The notes below the pieces were generated by a model, which saw only the letters and a list, made by a program, of their open reading frames with translations, was not told the origin of the DNA and made no database searches. Positions 38,472 to 47,173 of a stretch of DNA of 64,000 bases are shown here, piece by piece. The stretch is taken from positions 2,170,001 through 2,234,000 of the forward strand of contig NZ_CP173660.1 in assembly GCF_045038405.1 (NCBI RefSeq), given 5' to 3'. This DNA comes from Sellimonas caecigallum (GTDB lineage: Bacteria; Bacillota; Clostridia; Lachnospirales; Lachnospiraceae). The position numbers and the translations under genes were made by a program. Positions within the stretch are counted from its first letter, which is position 1. Each line of letters starts with the position of its first letter.

Positions 38472-41117
38472 ATGTCAAAAGTGCGAGTACATGAATTAGC
38501 AAAAGAAATAGATAAAACGAGCAAGGAAATAATGGATTACCTGAAAGCGGGCGGGGCTGATATCAAAAGTCATATGAGTTTTCTGACCGAAGGACAGGTA
38601 GAAGATGTAAAGAAAAAATTTGCATCCGGAAGCCGTCAGGCAGAAGCACCAAAGAAGAAAACCATTGTGCAGGTGTTCCGACCACAGAACACACAGGGGG
38701 GACAGAGACGCCAGGGTGGCAGAAATGCCCAGAGAACCAATGGAGTTGCACAGGCAGGGAAGACAGGAATGGAGAAAGAGACAGGAAAGAAAGAGATGAA
38801 TGCTCAGGAGAGAGGACGTGACGGAAGCCGTCAGGGAAGAGATTTCCGCAATGACCGAAACCGTTCCGACAGAAGAGAACAAAGAGGAGAAGGACGTGAC
38901 GGAGGCCGTGGAGGAAGAGATTTCCGCGGGGAAGGAAACCGTCCGGACAGAAGAGAACAAAGAGGAGAAGGACGTGACGGAGGCCGTGGAGGAAGAGATT
39001 TCCGCGGAGAAGGAAACCGTCCGGACAGAAGAGAGCAAAGAGGAGAAGGACGTGACGGAAGCCGCCAGGGAAGAGATTTCCGCGGGGAAGGAAACCGTTC
39101 TGAAAGAAGAGGGGACAGACGCGACGGAGGCCGCCAGGGAAGAGGAGACCGCGACGGAAGAAACAACGGACCGTCCATTCCGGCACCGATGGTGGTAGAA
39201 CAGAAGCCGCAGAGAAAGGCATCAAAAGACAATTACAAAAAGAAAGAATATGACCGTGACGAAGAGCGGGAAGGAAAGATGAGCCAGAAGCCGGGCAGAG
39301 GCAAGAAAAACAACATGCCGGTAATGGAAAAACCGCAGCCGAAACAGGAAAAACAGGAAGAACAGATCAAGCAGATCACGATCCCTAAGATGCTGACGAT
39401 CAAAGAACTGGCGGACGCCATGAAGATCCAGCCATCAGCTATCGTGAAGAAACTGTTCCTTCAGGGCAAGATCGTGACAGTAAACCAGGAGATCGATTTC
39501 GCCACAGCAGAAGAGATCGCAATGGAATTTGACGTGCTGTGCGAACAGGAAGAAGAAATCGATGTGATCGAAGAGCTCTTAAAAGAGGAAGAAGAGGACG
39601 AAAAGAAGATGAAGAAACGTCCGCCGGTAGTCTGTGTCATGGGACACGTAGACCACGGAAAAACTTCCCTTTTGGATGCGATTCGTGACACGAATGTGAC
39701 GGACAGGGAAGCTGGAGGAATTACCCAGCATATCGGTGCGTCAGTTGTCAATATTAATGGAGAAAGCATCACATTCCTTGATACGCCTGGTCACGAAGCA
39801 TTCACAGCCATGCGTCTGAGAGGAGCATGCTCCACAGATATCGCAGTTCTTGTCGTGGCTGCCGACGATGGTGTCATGCCGCAGACAGTGGAAGCCATCA
39901 ATCACGCGAAGGCAGCGGGTGTAGAGATCGTCGTTGCCATCAACAAGATCGACAAGCCAAGCGCCAATATAGAACGTGTAAAACAGGAACTCACAGAATA
40001 TGAGCTGATTCCGGAAGACTGGGGCGGAAGCACTATCTTTGTTCCGGTATCTGCCCACACAAAAGAAGGAATTTCAGAACTTCTGGAAATGATCCTTCTC
40101 ACAGCAGAAATGATGGAGCTCAGAGCAAATCCAAACAGGAGAGCGAGAGGTCTTGTCATCGAAGCGCAGCTTGACAAAGGAAAAGGACCGGTGGCTACTG
40201 TTCTCGTACAGAAAGGAACGCTCCGGATCGGAGATTCCATTGCTGCAGGATCTGCATACGGAAAAGTCCGTGCCATGATGGATGACAAGGGAAGACGTGT
40301 CAAAGAAGCAGGACCGTCCACGCCGGTAGAGATCCTCGGATTCAGCGATGTACCGAATGCAGGCGAAGTCTTTGTGGGATGCAAAAATGAAAAAGAAGCG
40401 AGAAACTTTGCAGAGACATTCATCTCTCAGAACCGTGTGAAGATGCTGGAAGAGACAAAGTCCAGAATGTCTCTGGACGATCTGTTCAGCCAGATCCAGG
40501 AAGGAAACTTAAAGGAACTCAACATTGTGGTAAAAGCCGATGTTCAGGGATCCGTGGAGGCGATGAAGCAGAGTCTTCTGAAACTTTCCAACGAGGAAGT
40601 GGTTGTGAAGATCATTCACGGCGGAGTAGGAGCCATCAACGAATCAGACGTGATGCTTGCATCCGCATCCAACGCCATCATCATCGGATTCAACGTCCGC
40701 CCGGATGCGGCGGCAAAAGAGTCCGCAGAACGGGAAAATGTGGATGTACGTCTCTACCGTGTCATCTACAATGCGATCGAGGATGTAGAAGCGGCCATGA
40801 AGGGTATGCTGGATCCGGTATTCGAAGAGAAGGTACTCGGACACGCAGAAGTTCGCCAGACATTCAAGGCGTCAGGAGTCGGAACCATTGCAGGATCTTA
40901 TGTGCTTGACGGCGTGTTTGAGAGAGACTGTTCTGCACGTATTGTCCGCGACGGCATCGTGATCTTTGAAGGAAAACTGGCGTCTCTGAAACGTTTTAAA
41001 GATGACGTCAAGGAAGTAAAAGCAGGATACGAATGTGGTTTCGTATTTGAGAAATTCAATGATATCAAGGAAGGCGACCAGGTAGAAGCCTTCAAGATGG
41101 TAGAAAAACCAAGATAG
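38472..41117 (+). CDS. infB: Translation initiation factor IF-2
   Basis: An 881-residue GTPase that places fMet-tRNA on the 30S subunit and promotes subunit joining. The N-terminal IF2_N segment (VRVHELAKEIDKTSKEIMDYLKAG) is followed by a long, low-complexity region rich in Arg, Gly and Asp, with a 26-residue tandem repeat (about 115-230). A second IF2_N-like helix (TIPKMLTIKELADAMKIQPSAIVKKLF) leads to the G domain: GHVDHGKTSL, DTPGHEAF and NKID. Domains II, III and the tRNA-binding C2 (CSARIVRDGIVIFEGKLASLKRFK) complete it. AGGAGGTAGATTG precedes the ATG. The basic repeat region resembles eukaryote-like RG tracts and is unusual in this degree of regularity. Confidence 0.96.
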   Translation: MSKVRVHELAKEIDKTSKEIMDYLKAGGADIKSHMSFLTEGQVEDVKKKFASGSRQAEAPKKKTIVQVFRPQNTQGGQRRQGGRNAQRTNGVAQAGKTGMEKETGKKEMNAQERGRDGSRQGRDFRNDRNRSDRREQRGEGRDGGRGGRDFRGEGNRPDRREQRGEGRDGGRGGRDFRGEGNRPDRREQRGEGRDGSRQGRDFRGEGNRSERRGDRRDGGRQGRGDRDGRNNGPSIPAPMVVEQKPQRKASKDNYKKKEYDRDEEREGKMSQKPGRGKKNNMPVMEKPQPKQEKQEEQIKQITIPKMLTIKELADAMKIQPSAIVKKLFLQGKIVTVNQEIDFATAEEIAMEFDVLCEQEEEIDVIEELLKEEEEDEKKMKKRPPVVCVMGHVDHGKTSLLDAIRDTNVTDREAGGITQHIGASVVNINGESITFLDTPGHEAFTAMRLRGACSTDIAVLVVAADDGVMPQTVEAINHAKAAGVEIVVAINKIDKPSANIERVKQELTEYELIPEDWGGSTIFVPVSAHTKEGISELLEMILLTAEMMELRANPNRRARGLVIEAQLDKGKGPVATVLVQKGTLRIGDSIAAGSAYGKVRAMMDDKGRRVKEAGPSTPVEILGFSDVPNAGEVFVGCKNEKEARNFAETFISQNRVKMLEETKSRMSLDDLFSQIQEGNLKELNIVVKADVQGSVEAMKQSLLKLSNEEVVVKIIHGGVGAINESDVMLASASNAIIIGFNVRPDAAAKESAERENVDVRLYRVIYNAIEDVEAAMKGMLDPVFEEKVLGHAEVRQTFKASGVGTIAGSYVLDGVFERDCSARIVRDGIVIFEGKLASLKRFKDDVKEVKAGYECGFVFEKFNDIKEGDQVEAFKMVEKPR
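38814..39155 (+). repeat. 78-bp in-frame tandem repeat in infB
   Basis: GACAGAAGAGAACAAAGAGG recurs at 38868, 38946 and 39024 (the last with one change), an exact 78-bp period. Partial, more diverged copies flank the array on both sides. Each unit encodes 26 residues rich in Arg-Gly-Asp-Glu (RREQRGEGRDGGRGGRDFRG). Since 78 is a multiple of three, copy-number changes keep the IF-2 frame. Confidence 0.9.
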
Positions 41118-41127
41118 GAAGAGGAAT

Positions 41128-41499
41128 ATGAGAAAAAACAGTATTAAAAATACAAGGATCAATTCCGAAGTCCAGCATGAACTTTCCAACATTCTGCGCA
41201 GGGGTCTTAAGGATCCCCGGATTGCGGAATTTACATCCGTCGTTGCGGTGGAAGTGGCGCCGGATCTGAAGACATGTAAGGCGTATATCAGCGTTCTCGG
41301 GGACGAGGAGGCACAAAAAGATACGCTGAAAGGACTGAAAAATGCGGAAGGCTACATCCGCAGGGAGCTGGCCAGGACACTGAATCTGCGAAATACGCCG
41401 GAGATCCGTTTTATCCTGGATCAGTCCATCGAGTACGGTGTAGCCATGTCAAAAATGATCGATGATGTAACAAGAGGTCAGAATCAAGAGGATGAATAA
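41128..41499 (+). CDS. rbfA: 30S ribosome-binding factor RbfA
   Basis: A 123-residue KH-fold protein for late 30S maturation and cold adaptation. Typical segments are INSEVQHELSNILRRGLKDPRI near the N-terminus, DLKTCKAYISVLGD in the core, and RNTPEIRFILDQSIEYGVAM. AGGAAGAGGAAT precedes the ATG. It follows infB by 10 bases. Confidence 0.95.
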   Translation: MRKNSIKNTRINSEVQHELSNILRRGLKDPRIAEFTSVVAVEVAPDLKTCKAYISVLGDEEAQKDTLKGLKNAEGYIRRELARTLNLRNTPEIRFILDQSIEYGVAMSKMIDDVTRGQNQEDE

Positions 41500-41500
41500 A

Positions 41501-42463
41501 ATGCTGAATTTGGATGAAATACTGGCAGGTGCAAAGACCGTCGGTATCGCAGGACATGTGCGGCCGGACGGTGACTGCTGCGGATCCTGCCTTGCACTTT
41601 GTCAATATATCTGCAGCTATTATCCGCAGATCAAAGCGGATGTGTATCTGGAAGAGATACCAAATTCGTTCCGGTTCCTGAAAGGAGCTGACTGTATCCG
41701 GCACGAGGCTTCCGAAGATCAGACATACGATGTGTTTTTTGCGCTGGACTGCGGAGATGCAAAACGGCTTGGGTTTGCTGAATGCCTGTTTGAACATGCA
41801 GGACAGACAGTATGTATTGATCACCATGTGAGCAATCAGATGTTTGCTGATCACAATGATATCGAGCCGGACGCAAGTTCCACATCGGAACTTGTCTACA
41901 ACCTGATGGAAAAGGAACGCATCACGAAAGAGATCGCAGAAGCACTCTATCTCGGAATCGTCCATGATACCGGAGTGTTCCAGTATTCCTGCACAAAGCC
42001 TTCCACCATGGAAGCGGCGGCAGAACTTCTGAGAAAAGGAATCCATGCATCCGAGATCGTGGAAAAAACGTTTTATGAAAAAACATACGAGCAGAATCAG
42101 GTACTCGGAAAAGCTCTCCTTGAGAGTATCCGTCTTATGGACGGCCAGGTTATCTTTTCTTATATTACGAAGGCCAGCATGGAATTTTTTGGGGTAAAGG
42201 CAAAAGATCTGGAAGGGATCGTAAGCCAGCTTCGGCTCACGAAAGGCGTGGAAGTGGCAGTCTTTCTCTATGAGCTCCAGAAAGGCGAATTTAAAGTCAG
42301 CCTTCGTTCCAAACAGAAGGTAGACGTGAGCAAAGTGGCACAGTATTTTGGAGGCGGCGGCCATGTCAGGGCAGCAGGTCTGACGATGCGTGGGACAGCA
42401 CATGATGTGATCAACAATGTCATGCGTCTGATCGCTCCGCAGCTGGAGGATGAGACAGCATGA
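41501..42463 (+). CDS. nrnA: DHH/DHHA1 phosphoesterase (NrnA-type oligoribonuclease / pAp phosphatase)
   Basis: A 320-residue member of the bifunctional nanoRNase family. Metal-binding motifs in order are GHVRPDGDCCGSCLAL, ALDCGDAKR and CIDHHVSNQ (the DHH), then HDTGVFQYS; the DHHA1 domain ends in GGGGHVRAAGL. It degrades short RNAs and 3'-phosphoadenosine 5'-phosphate. The ATG at 41501 is chosen for its nine-base spacing from AAGAGG; an in-frame ATG at 41492 overlaps the rbfA stop. The gene ends in ATGA shared with truB. Confidence 0.92.
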   Translation: MLNLDEILAGAKTVGIAGHVRPDGDCCGSCLALCQYICSYYPQIKADVYLEEIPNSFRFLKGADCIRHEASEDQTYDVFFALDCGDAKRLGFAECLFEHAGQTVCIDHHVSNQMFADHNDIEPDASSTSELVYNLMEKERITKEIAEALYLGIVHDTGVFQYSCTKPSTMEAAAELLRKGIHASEIVEKTFYEKTYEQNQVLGKALLESIRLMDGQVIFSYITKASMEFFGVKAKDLEGIVSQLRLTKGVEVAVFLYELQKGEFKVSLRSKQKVDVSKVAQYFGGGGHVRAAGLTMRGTAHDVINNVMRLIAPQLEDETA

Positions 42464-43374
42464 TCGACGGTATCATCAATGTAAGAAAAGAAAAAGGATT
42501 TACTTCCCACGATGTGGTAGCGAAACTTCGCGGGATCACACGCCAGAAAAAGATCGGCCATACAGGGACGCTTGATCCGGATGCCACAGGTGTCCTTCCG
42601 GTGTGTTTTGGAAAAGCTACGAAGCTGTGCGACATGCTCACGGAGAAAGAAAAAGCGTACGAGGCAGTGCTGCTTTTGGGAAAGACGACAGATACCCAGG
42701 ACATCTCGGGAGAAGTGAAAAAAGAGTGCTCTGTGGAGGGAATCACGCAAGATCAGGTCCGGGAGACAATTCTCTCCTTTGTCGGGGAGTACGACCAGAT
42801 CCCTCCGATGTACTCTGCGCTCAAAGTCAATGGGAAAAAACTCTACGAACTGGCGAGGGAGGGCGTGGAGATTGAGAGAAAACCGAGAAAAATCCAGATC
42901 CACCGTATTGAGATCCGTGAAATCAACCTTCCGGAAGTACGGTTTGAAGTCTGGTGCTCCAAGGGGACATATATACGGACCCTCTGTAATGATATCGGAG
43001 AGAAGCTCGGATGCGGGGGATGTATGTCCTCACTCATCCGGACAAAATCCGGAATTTTTACCCTGGAAGAGAGCAAAAGCCTTGATGAGATCGAGACATG
43101 CGTACGGGAAGGAAGGATTGAAGAAATTCTAGTACCGATAGACGCGATGTTCCCGGATGTGCCAAAGGTATTTGTAAAAGAAGGGGAGGAAAAAAGCGTA
43201 TACAACGGAAACGCATTGACGAAAAGACAGCTGGAAGAAAACACAATGCCTCAGAGCCAGGAGCGGATCCGTGTATACCAAAAAGACGGCCTGTTTCTTG
43301 CGCTGTACCGCTATGACAGCAAAGAAAACAGATACAAGGTAGAAAAAATGTTTTACAGTCCCAGACAGCAATAG
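42460..43374 (+). CDS. truB: tRNA pseudouridine(55) synthase
   Basis: A 304-residue enzyme isomerising U55 in the T-loop of nearly all tRNAs. The catalytic Asp is in KIGHTGTLDPDATGVLPVC, and further family motifs are YSALKVNGKKLYELAREG and KGTYIRTLCNDIGEKLG. The start overlaps the upstream stop by four bases (ATGA). The C-terminal PUA-like segment is short, as in Firmicutes. Confidence 0.96.
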   Translation: MIDGIINVRKEKGFTSHDVVAKLRGITRQKKIGHTGTLDPDATGVLPVCFGKATKLCDMLTEKEKAYEAVLLLGKTTDTQDISGEVKKECSVEGITQDQVRETILSFVGEYDQIPPMYSALKVNGKKLYELAREGVEIERKPRKIQIHRIEIREINLPEVRFEVWCSKGTYIRTLCNDIGEKLGCGGCMSSLIRTKSGIFTLEESKSLDEIETCVREGRIEEILVPIDAMFPDVPKVFVKEGEEKSVYNGNALTKRQLEENTMPQSQERIRVYQKDGLFLALYRYDSKENRYKVEKMFYSPRQQ

Positions 43375-43404
43375 GACAGCGGGGCATGGAAATGAGGAAA
43401 GAAC

Positions 43405-44355
43405 ATGCAATATATTACAGGATTGGAACAGTACAAAGAAAAAGCCGGATCCGCCGTCACACTCGGGAAGTTTGACGGGCTTCACCGCGGACACAGAAAA
43501 CTTGTGGAACGGGTTATGGAACATGTGGAAGAGGAGACGGATCTAAAAAGTGTTGTTTGTTTTTTCGATATGACGGAATTTAAAGCGAGAATGCATCTGG
43601 ATGGGAAAAAGCTGATGACGAATGCGGAAAGGGCGTTTCGCCTGGAAAACAGAGTGGACTATCTGGTAGAATGTCCCTTCCTTTCCGTCAAGGAGATGGA
43701 GGCAGAGCAATTTATTGAGCAGATTTTATGCGGGGTCTTCCATGCAAAATATATCGTGGTTGGAGAGAATTTCCGTTTTGGACATGAGCGGCGCGGCGAT
43801 ACGGAGATGCTGAAGAAGTATGCAAAAAGGTACGGCTATACGATCGAAGTGATGGAAAATGAGATGTACGGTTCCCGCGTTGTGAGCAGTACATATGTGA
43901 GGGAAGTGATGAAGACAGGGGACATGTATCTTGTCAACCGTCTTTTGAGTTACCCGTATACGATTGCCGGCACTGTTGTAAAAGGGGATCAGCAAGGCAG
44001 GGAGATGGGCAGCCCGACGATGGATATCATCCCGTGTGAAGAAAAGATCCTGCCGCCAAAAGGCACATATATCTGTAAGATCCGAAGCGGCGGCGACTGG
44101 TATCAGGGCGTGTGCAATATCGGGACCAAACCGACGGTTGCTCAGAATGAGGAGCGCACGCTTTCCGCCCATCTTTTCTGCTATGAAGAGAAAGAAGAAG
44201 TATATGGGCGGGAGATCATCGTTCAGCTTTACCAATATCTGCGCCCGGAGAGAAAATTTGCGGATGTCCATGCATTGAAAAACCAGATACAGGACGATAT
44301 CCGGGAGGGAAAACGATATTTTTTCCAGGTTGCCAACAGGGGAAGAAACCGGTAA
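43405..44355 (+). CDS. ribF: Bifunctional riboflavin kinase / FAD synthetase
   Basis: A 316-residue enzyme converting riboflavin to FMN and then FAD. The N-terminal nucleotidyltransferase has GKFDGLHRGHRKLVE (the HxGH-type site), VGENFRFGHERRGD and SRVVSSTYVREVM. The C-terminal kinase has VVKGDQQGREMGSPTMDI and GVCNIGTKPTV. TGAGGAAAGAAC precedes the ATG. Usual neighbour of truB, here 30 bases downstream. Confidence 0.96.
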   Translation: MQYITGLEQYKEKAGSAVTLGKFDGLHRGHRKLVERVMEHVEEETDLKSVVCFFDMTEFKARMHLDGKKLMTNAERAFRLENRVDYLVECPFLSVKEMEAEQFIEQILCGVFHAKYIVVGENFRFGHERRGDTEMLKKYAKRYGYTIEVMENEMYGSRVVSSTYVREVMKTGDMYLVNRLLSYPYTIAGTVVKGDQQGREMGSPTMDIIPCEEKILPPKGTYICKIRSGGDWYQGVCNIGTKPTVAQNEERTLSAHLFCYEEKEEVYGREIIVQLYQYLRPERKFADVHALKNQIQDDIREGKRYFFQVANRGRNR

Positions 44356-44363
44356 GAAAAGAA

Positions 44364-44392
44364 TTGACAATAGCAGGGTACTTTGCTATAAT
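44364..44392 (+). promoter_or_regulatory. Consensus sigma-A promoter of rpsO
   Basis: TTGACA (44364-44369), 17 bases, TATAAT (44387-44392), nine bases after the ribF stop: a perfect promoter for a ribosomal protein gene. Confidence 0.9.
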
Positions 44393-44408
44393 GGCTAAGT
44401 GTGAGTAA

Positions 44409-44456
44409 GCCGATATCCAGTGGATGGAAGACTCCGACCACCGCCTGATATCCGGC
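44409..44456 (+). promoter_or_regulatory. Structured rpsO leader, possible S15 autoregulatory site
   Basis: GATATC at 44412-44417 pairs with GATATC at 44447-44452, extended outward by GCC/GGC around a single bulge. GTGG (44420-44423) can pair with CCAC (44438-44441) inside. The structure ends about 15 bases before AAGGAGG, so binding of S15 could block initiation, as known for rpsO leaders in several phyla. The exact class is not recognised. Confidence 0.6.
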
Positions 44457-44485
44457 GTTTGAAATAAAAGAAGGAGGATACAAAC

Positions 44486-44752
44486 ATGATTTGTAAAGAC
44501 AAGAAAGCAGCGATCATCGCTGAATACGGAAGATGCGAAGGAGATACAGGATCTCCGGAAGTACAGGTAGCACTGTTGACAGCAAGAATCAATGAATTAA
44601 CAGAACATTTCAAAGCTAATCCAAAGGATCATCACTCCAGAAGAGGTCTTTTGAAAATGGTAGGTCAGAGACGTGGTCTTCTTGCATATTTAAAGAAAAA
44701 AGATATCGAAAGATACCGTTCTTTGATTGAAAGATTAGGACTTAGAAAATAG
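44486..44752 (+). CDS. rpsO: 30S ribosomal protein S15
   Basis: An 88-residue protein with the S15 signature: GDTGSPEVQVALLTARINELTEH, then HSRRGLLKMVGQRRGLLAYLK, which binds the three-way junction of 16S rRNA helices 20-22. AGAAGGAGGATACAAAC precedes the ATG. A terminator follows at 14 bases. Confidence 0.97.
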   Translation: MICKDKKAAIIAEYGRCEGDTGSPEVQVALLTARINELTEHFKANPKDHHSRRGLLKMVGQRRGLLAYLKKKDIERYRSLIERLGLRK

Positions 44753-44765
44753 TCACTGTGAGAAA

Positions 44766-44797
44766 GAGGACGGAAAAAACTCCGTCCTCATTTTTTT
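44766..44797 (+). terminator. Terminator after rpsO
   Basis: A perfect 9-bp stem, GAGGACGGA/TCCGTCCTC, with loop AAAAAC, followed by A and seven T. Confidence 0.92.
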
Positions 44798-44848
44798 CTG
44801 CGGTTCATGGGTAACCGGGAAAAAACGGTATAAAAAGGGGAAGAAACA

Positions 44849-44905
44849 CCGAGACCACTGAAAAGCAAATCAGGAAGGCGCTGACTGGTTTTTCAGTAGT
44901 TTCGG
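44849..44905 (+). other. Long stem-loop in the pnp leader
   Basis: CCGAGAC-ACTGAAAA pairs with TTTTCAGT-GTTTCGG across about 25 bases that themselves contain a short TCAG/CTGA helix. It ends 53 bases before the pnp start. In enterobacteria a leader duplex of this kind is cut by RNase III and mediates PNPase autoregulation; function here is inferred by analogy. Confidence 0.55.
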
Positions 44906-44957
44906 GATTCTCCGTATATGCCGGACAGAACAAAAAGAAAGGAAAAGGAGAATCAGA

Positions 44958-47054
44958 ATGTACAAGACATTTGAAATGGAACTCGCCGGACGTACTCTCA
45001 GAGTCGATATCGGACGAGTGGCAAAACAGGCAAATGGTGCAGCGTTTATGCACTATGGCGAGACGACCGTATTATCCACAGCTACGGCTTCTGAAAAGCC
45101 GAGAGAAGGGATTGATTTCTTCCCGCTCAACGTGGAATACAATGAAAAACTTTACGCAGTAGGAAAGATTCCTGGCGGGTTCAATAAGAGAGAAGGAAAA
45201 GCGTCTGAAAATGCGATCCTGACAGACCGCGTGATCGACAGACCGATGCGTCCGCTTTTCCCGAAAGATTACAGAAATGATGTGACACTGGAAAACCTCG
45301 TGCTCTCTGTAGACCAGGACTGCAGCCCGGAACTTACGGCAATGCTTGGTTCCGCCATCGCTGTGGCGATCTCAGATATCCCGTTTGATGGTCCGACTGC
45401 ATCCACTCAGGTAGGGCTTGTGGACGGAGAACTCGTGTTCAACCCGACTGCAGCACAGAAAGCAGCTTCTGATATGCAGCTCACTGTCGCTTCCACAAGA
45501 GAAAAAGTTATCATGATCGAAGCGGGAGCAAACGAAGTTCCGGAAGATAAGATGCTGGAAGCGATCTTTGCCGCTCACGAAGTGAACCAGAAGATCATAG
45601 CTTTTATCGATACTATCGTGGCAGAATGCGGAAAACCGAAGCATGAATACGAAAGCTTTGCAGTGCCGGAAGAACTGTTCCAGGCCATCAAAGAGATCGT
45701 TCCTCCGGAAGAGATGGAAGAAGCTGTATTTACAGATGATAAACAGACAAGAGAAGAAAATATCCGCAAGATCCAGGACAGACTGGAAGAAGTATTTGCA
45801 GAAAACGAAGAGTGGCTGCCGCGTATCGGGGAAGCACTCTATCAGTATCAGAAAAAGACTGTGCGCAAAATGATCCTGAAAGATCACAAACGTCCAGATG
45901 GAAGAGCTATCGATCAGATCCGCCCGCTGGCAGCAGAAGTAGATCTGATTCCTAGAGTGCATGGTTCTGCTATGTTCACAAGAGGACAGACTCAGATTTG
46001 CAACATTACCACACTGGCTCCGCTTTCTGAGGCACAGAAGGTGGACGGGCTGGATGAAGCAGAAACGTCCAAACGTTATATGCATCACTACAATTTCCCG
46101 TCCTACTCTGTAGGAGAGACAAAACCGTCCAGAGGACCAGGACGCCGTGAGATCGGACATGGAGCGCTTGCAGAGCGTGCGCTTGTGCCGGTACTGCCGA
46201 CAGAGGAAGAATTCCCGTATGCGATCCGTACGGTTTCCGAGACATTTGAGTCCAACGGATCTACTTCTCAGGCCAGCGTCTGCGCATCCAGTATGTCACT
46301 TATGGCGGCTGGTGTTCCGATCAAGAGTGCTGTTGCCGGAATTTCCTGCGGTCTTGTGACAGGAGATACAGATGATGACTATATCGTGCTCACAGACATC
46401 CAGGGACTGGAAGACTTCTTTGGGGATATGGACTTCAAGGTAGCAGGAACACACAAAGGTATCACTGCGATCCAGATGGATATCAAGATTCACGGACTGA
46501 CAAAACCGATCATCGAGGAAGCCATCGCCCGCACACGTAAGGCGAGACTTTACATCATCGATGAAGTTATGAACAAAGCCATCTCCGAGCCGAGACCGGA
46601 AGTGGGCAAATATGCGCCGAAGATCATTCAGATGAACATTGATCCGCAGAAGATCGGCGATGTGGTAGGCCAGAGAGGAAAGACGATCAACGCTATCATC
46701 GAGAAGACAGGCGTGAAGATCGATATTACCGATGATGGAAGCGTATCCATCTGCGGAACAGATAAAGAGATGATGGATGAAGCAAAACGCCTCATCACGA
46801 TCATCGTCACGGACTTCGAAGCAGGACAGGTACTGGAAGGAACAGTCGTGAGCATTAAAGATTTTGGCGCGTTCCTCGAGTTTGCACCTGGAAAAGAAGG
46901 AATGGTTCACATTTCAAAAATCTGCAAACGCCGCATCGAACACGTTGAAGAGGTTCTGACGCTGGGAGACAGAGTAAAGGCAGTGTGCCTTGGGAAAGAC
47001 AAGATGGGAAGAATCAGTTTCAGCATCAAAGACGTGGCAGAAGAGAATAAATAA
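44958..47054 (+). CDS. pnp: Polyribonucleotide nucleotidyltransferase (PNPase)
   Basis: A 698-residue phosphorolytic 3'-5' exoribonuclease, trimeric in the RNA degradosome. Two RNase PH domains are joined by a helical domain. The first shows GGFNKREGKASENAILTDRVIDRPMRPLF; the second, active one has FTRGQTQICNITTL, GPGRREIGHGALAERAL and GISCGLVTGD. The C-terminus has KH (IGDVVGQRGKTINAIIEKTG) and S1 (VLEGTVVSIKDFGAFLEFAPGKEGMVH). AAAGGAAAAGGAG precedes the ATG. A weak TATAAA at 44829 may mark its own promoter. Confidence 0.97.
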   Translation: MYKTFEMELAGRTLRVDIGRVAKQANGAAFMHYGETTVLSTATASEKPREGIDFFPLNVEYNEKLYAVGKIPGGFNKREGKASENAILTDRVIDRPMRPLFPKDYRNDVTLENLVLSVDQDCSPELTAMLGSAIAVAISDIPFDGPTASTQVGLVDGELVFNPTAAQKAASDMQLTVASTREKVIMIEAGANEVPEDKMLEAIFAAHEVNQKIIAFIDTIVAECGKPKHEYESFAVPEELFQAIKEIVPPEEMEEAVFTDDKQTREENIRKIQDRLEEVFAENEEWLPRIGEALYQYQKKTVRKMILKDHKRPDGRAIDQIRPLAAEVDLIPRVHGSAMFTRGQTQICNITTLAPLSEAQKVDGLDEAETSKRYMHHYNFPSYSVGETKPSRGPGRREIGHGALAERALVPVLPTEEEFPYAIRTVSETFESNGSTSQASVCASSMSLMAAGVPIKSAVAGISCGLVTGDTDDDYIVLTDIQGLEDFFGDMDFKVAGTHKGITAIQMDIKIHGLTKPIIEEAIARTRKARLYIIDEVMNKAISEPRPEVGKYAPKIIQMNIDPQKIGDVVGQRGKTINAIIEKTGVKIDITDDGSVSICGTDKEMMDEAKRLITIIVTDFEAGQVLEGTVVSIKDFGAFLEFAPGKEGMVHISKICKRRIEHVEEVLTLGDRVKAVCLGKDKMGRISFSIKDVAEENK

Positions 47055-47065
47055 TCATAAAGATA

Positions 47066-47094
47066 CGGCGCGGAATATCTCCGCGCCGTTTTTT
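47066..47094 (+). terminator. Terminator after pnp
   Basis: CGGCGCGGA pairs with TCCGCGCCG around ATATC, followed by TTTTTT. Confidence 0.92.
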
Positions 47095-47173
47095 GAACCG
47101 TTTTGCCTGTAAATCGGGAGTACCATGATTCTTTATATAAAGTAAAATGAAAAAAGGAGAGGAGAAAAGAGAG

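Noticed and set aside
38868..39101. CRISPR-like array
   Set aside because: The repeats are contiguous with no spacers and are coding; this is a protein tandem repeat.
38800..39198. A 132-codon open frame rich in Glu overlapping infB in another frame
   Set aside because: It is a by-product of the 78-bp repeat: a period divisible by three keeps all frames open. It has no ribosome binding site and the infB frame is plainly the coding one.
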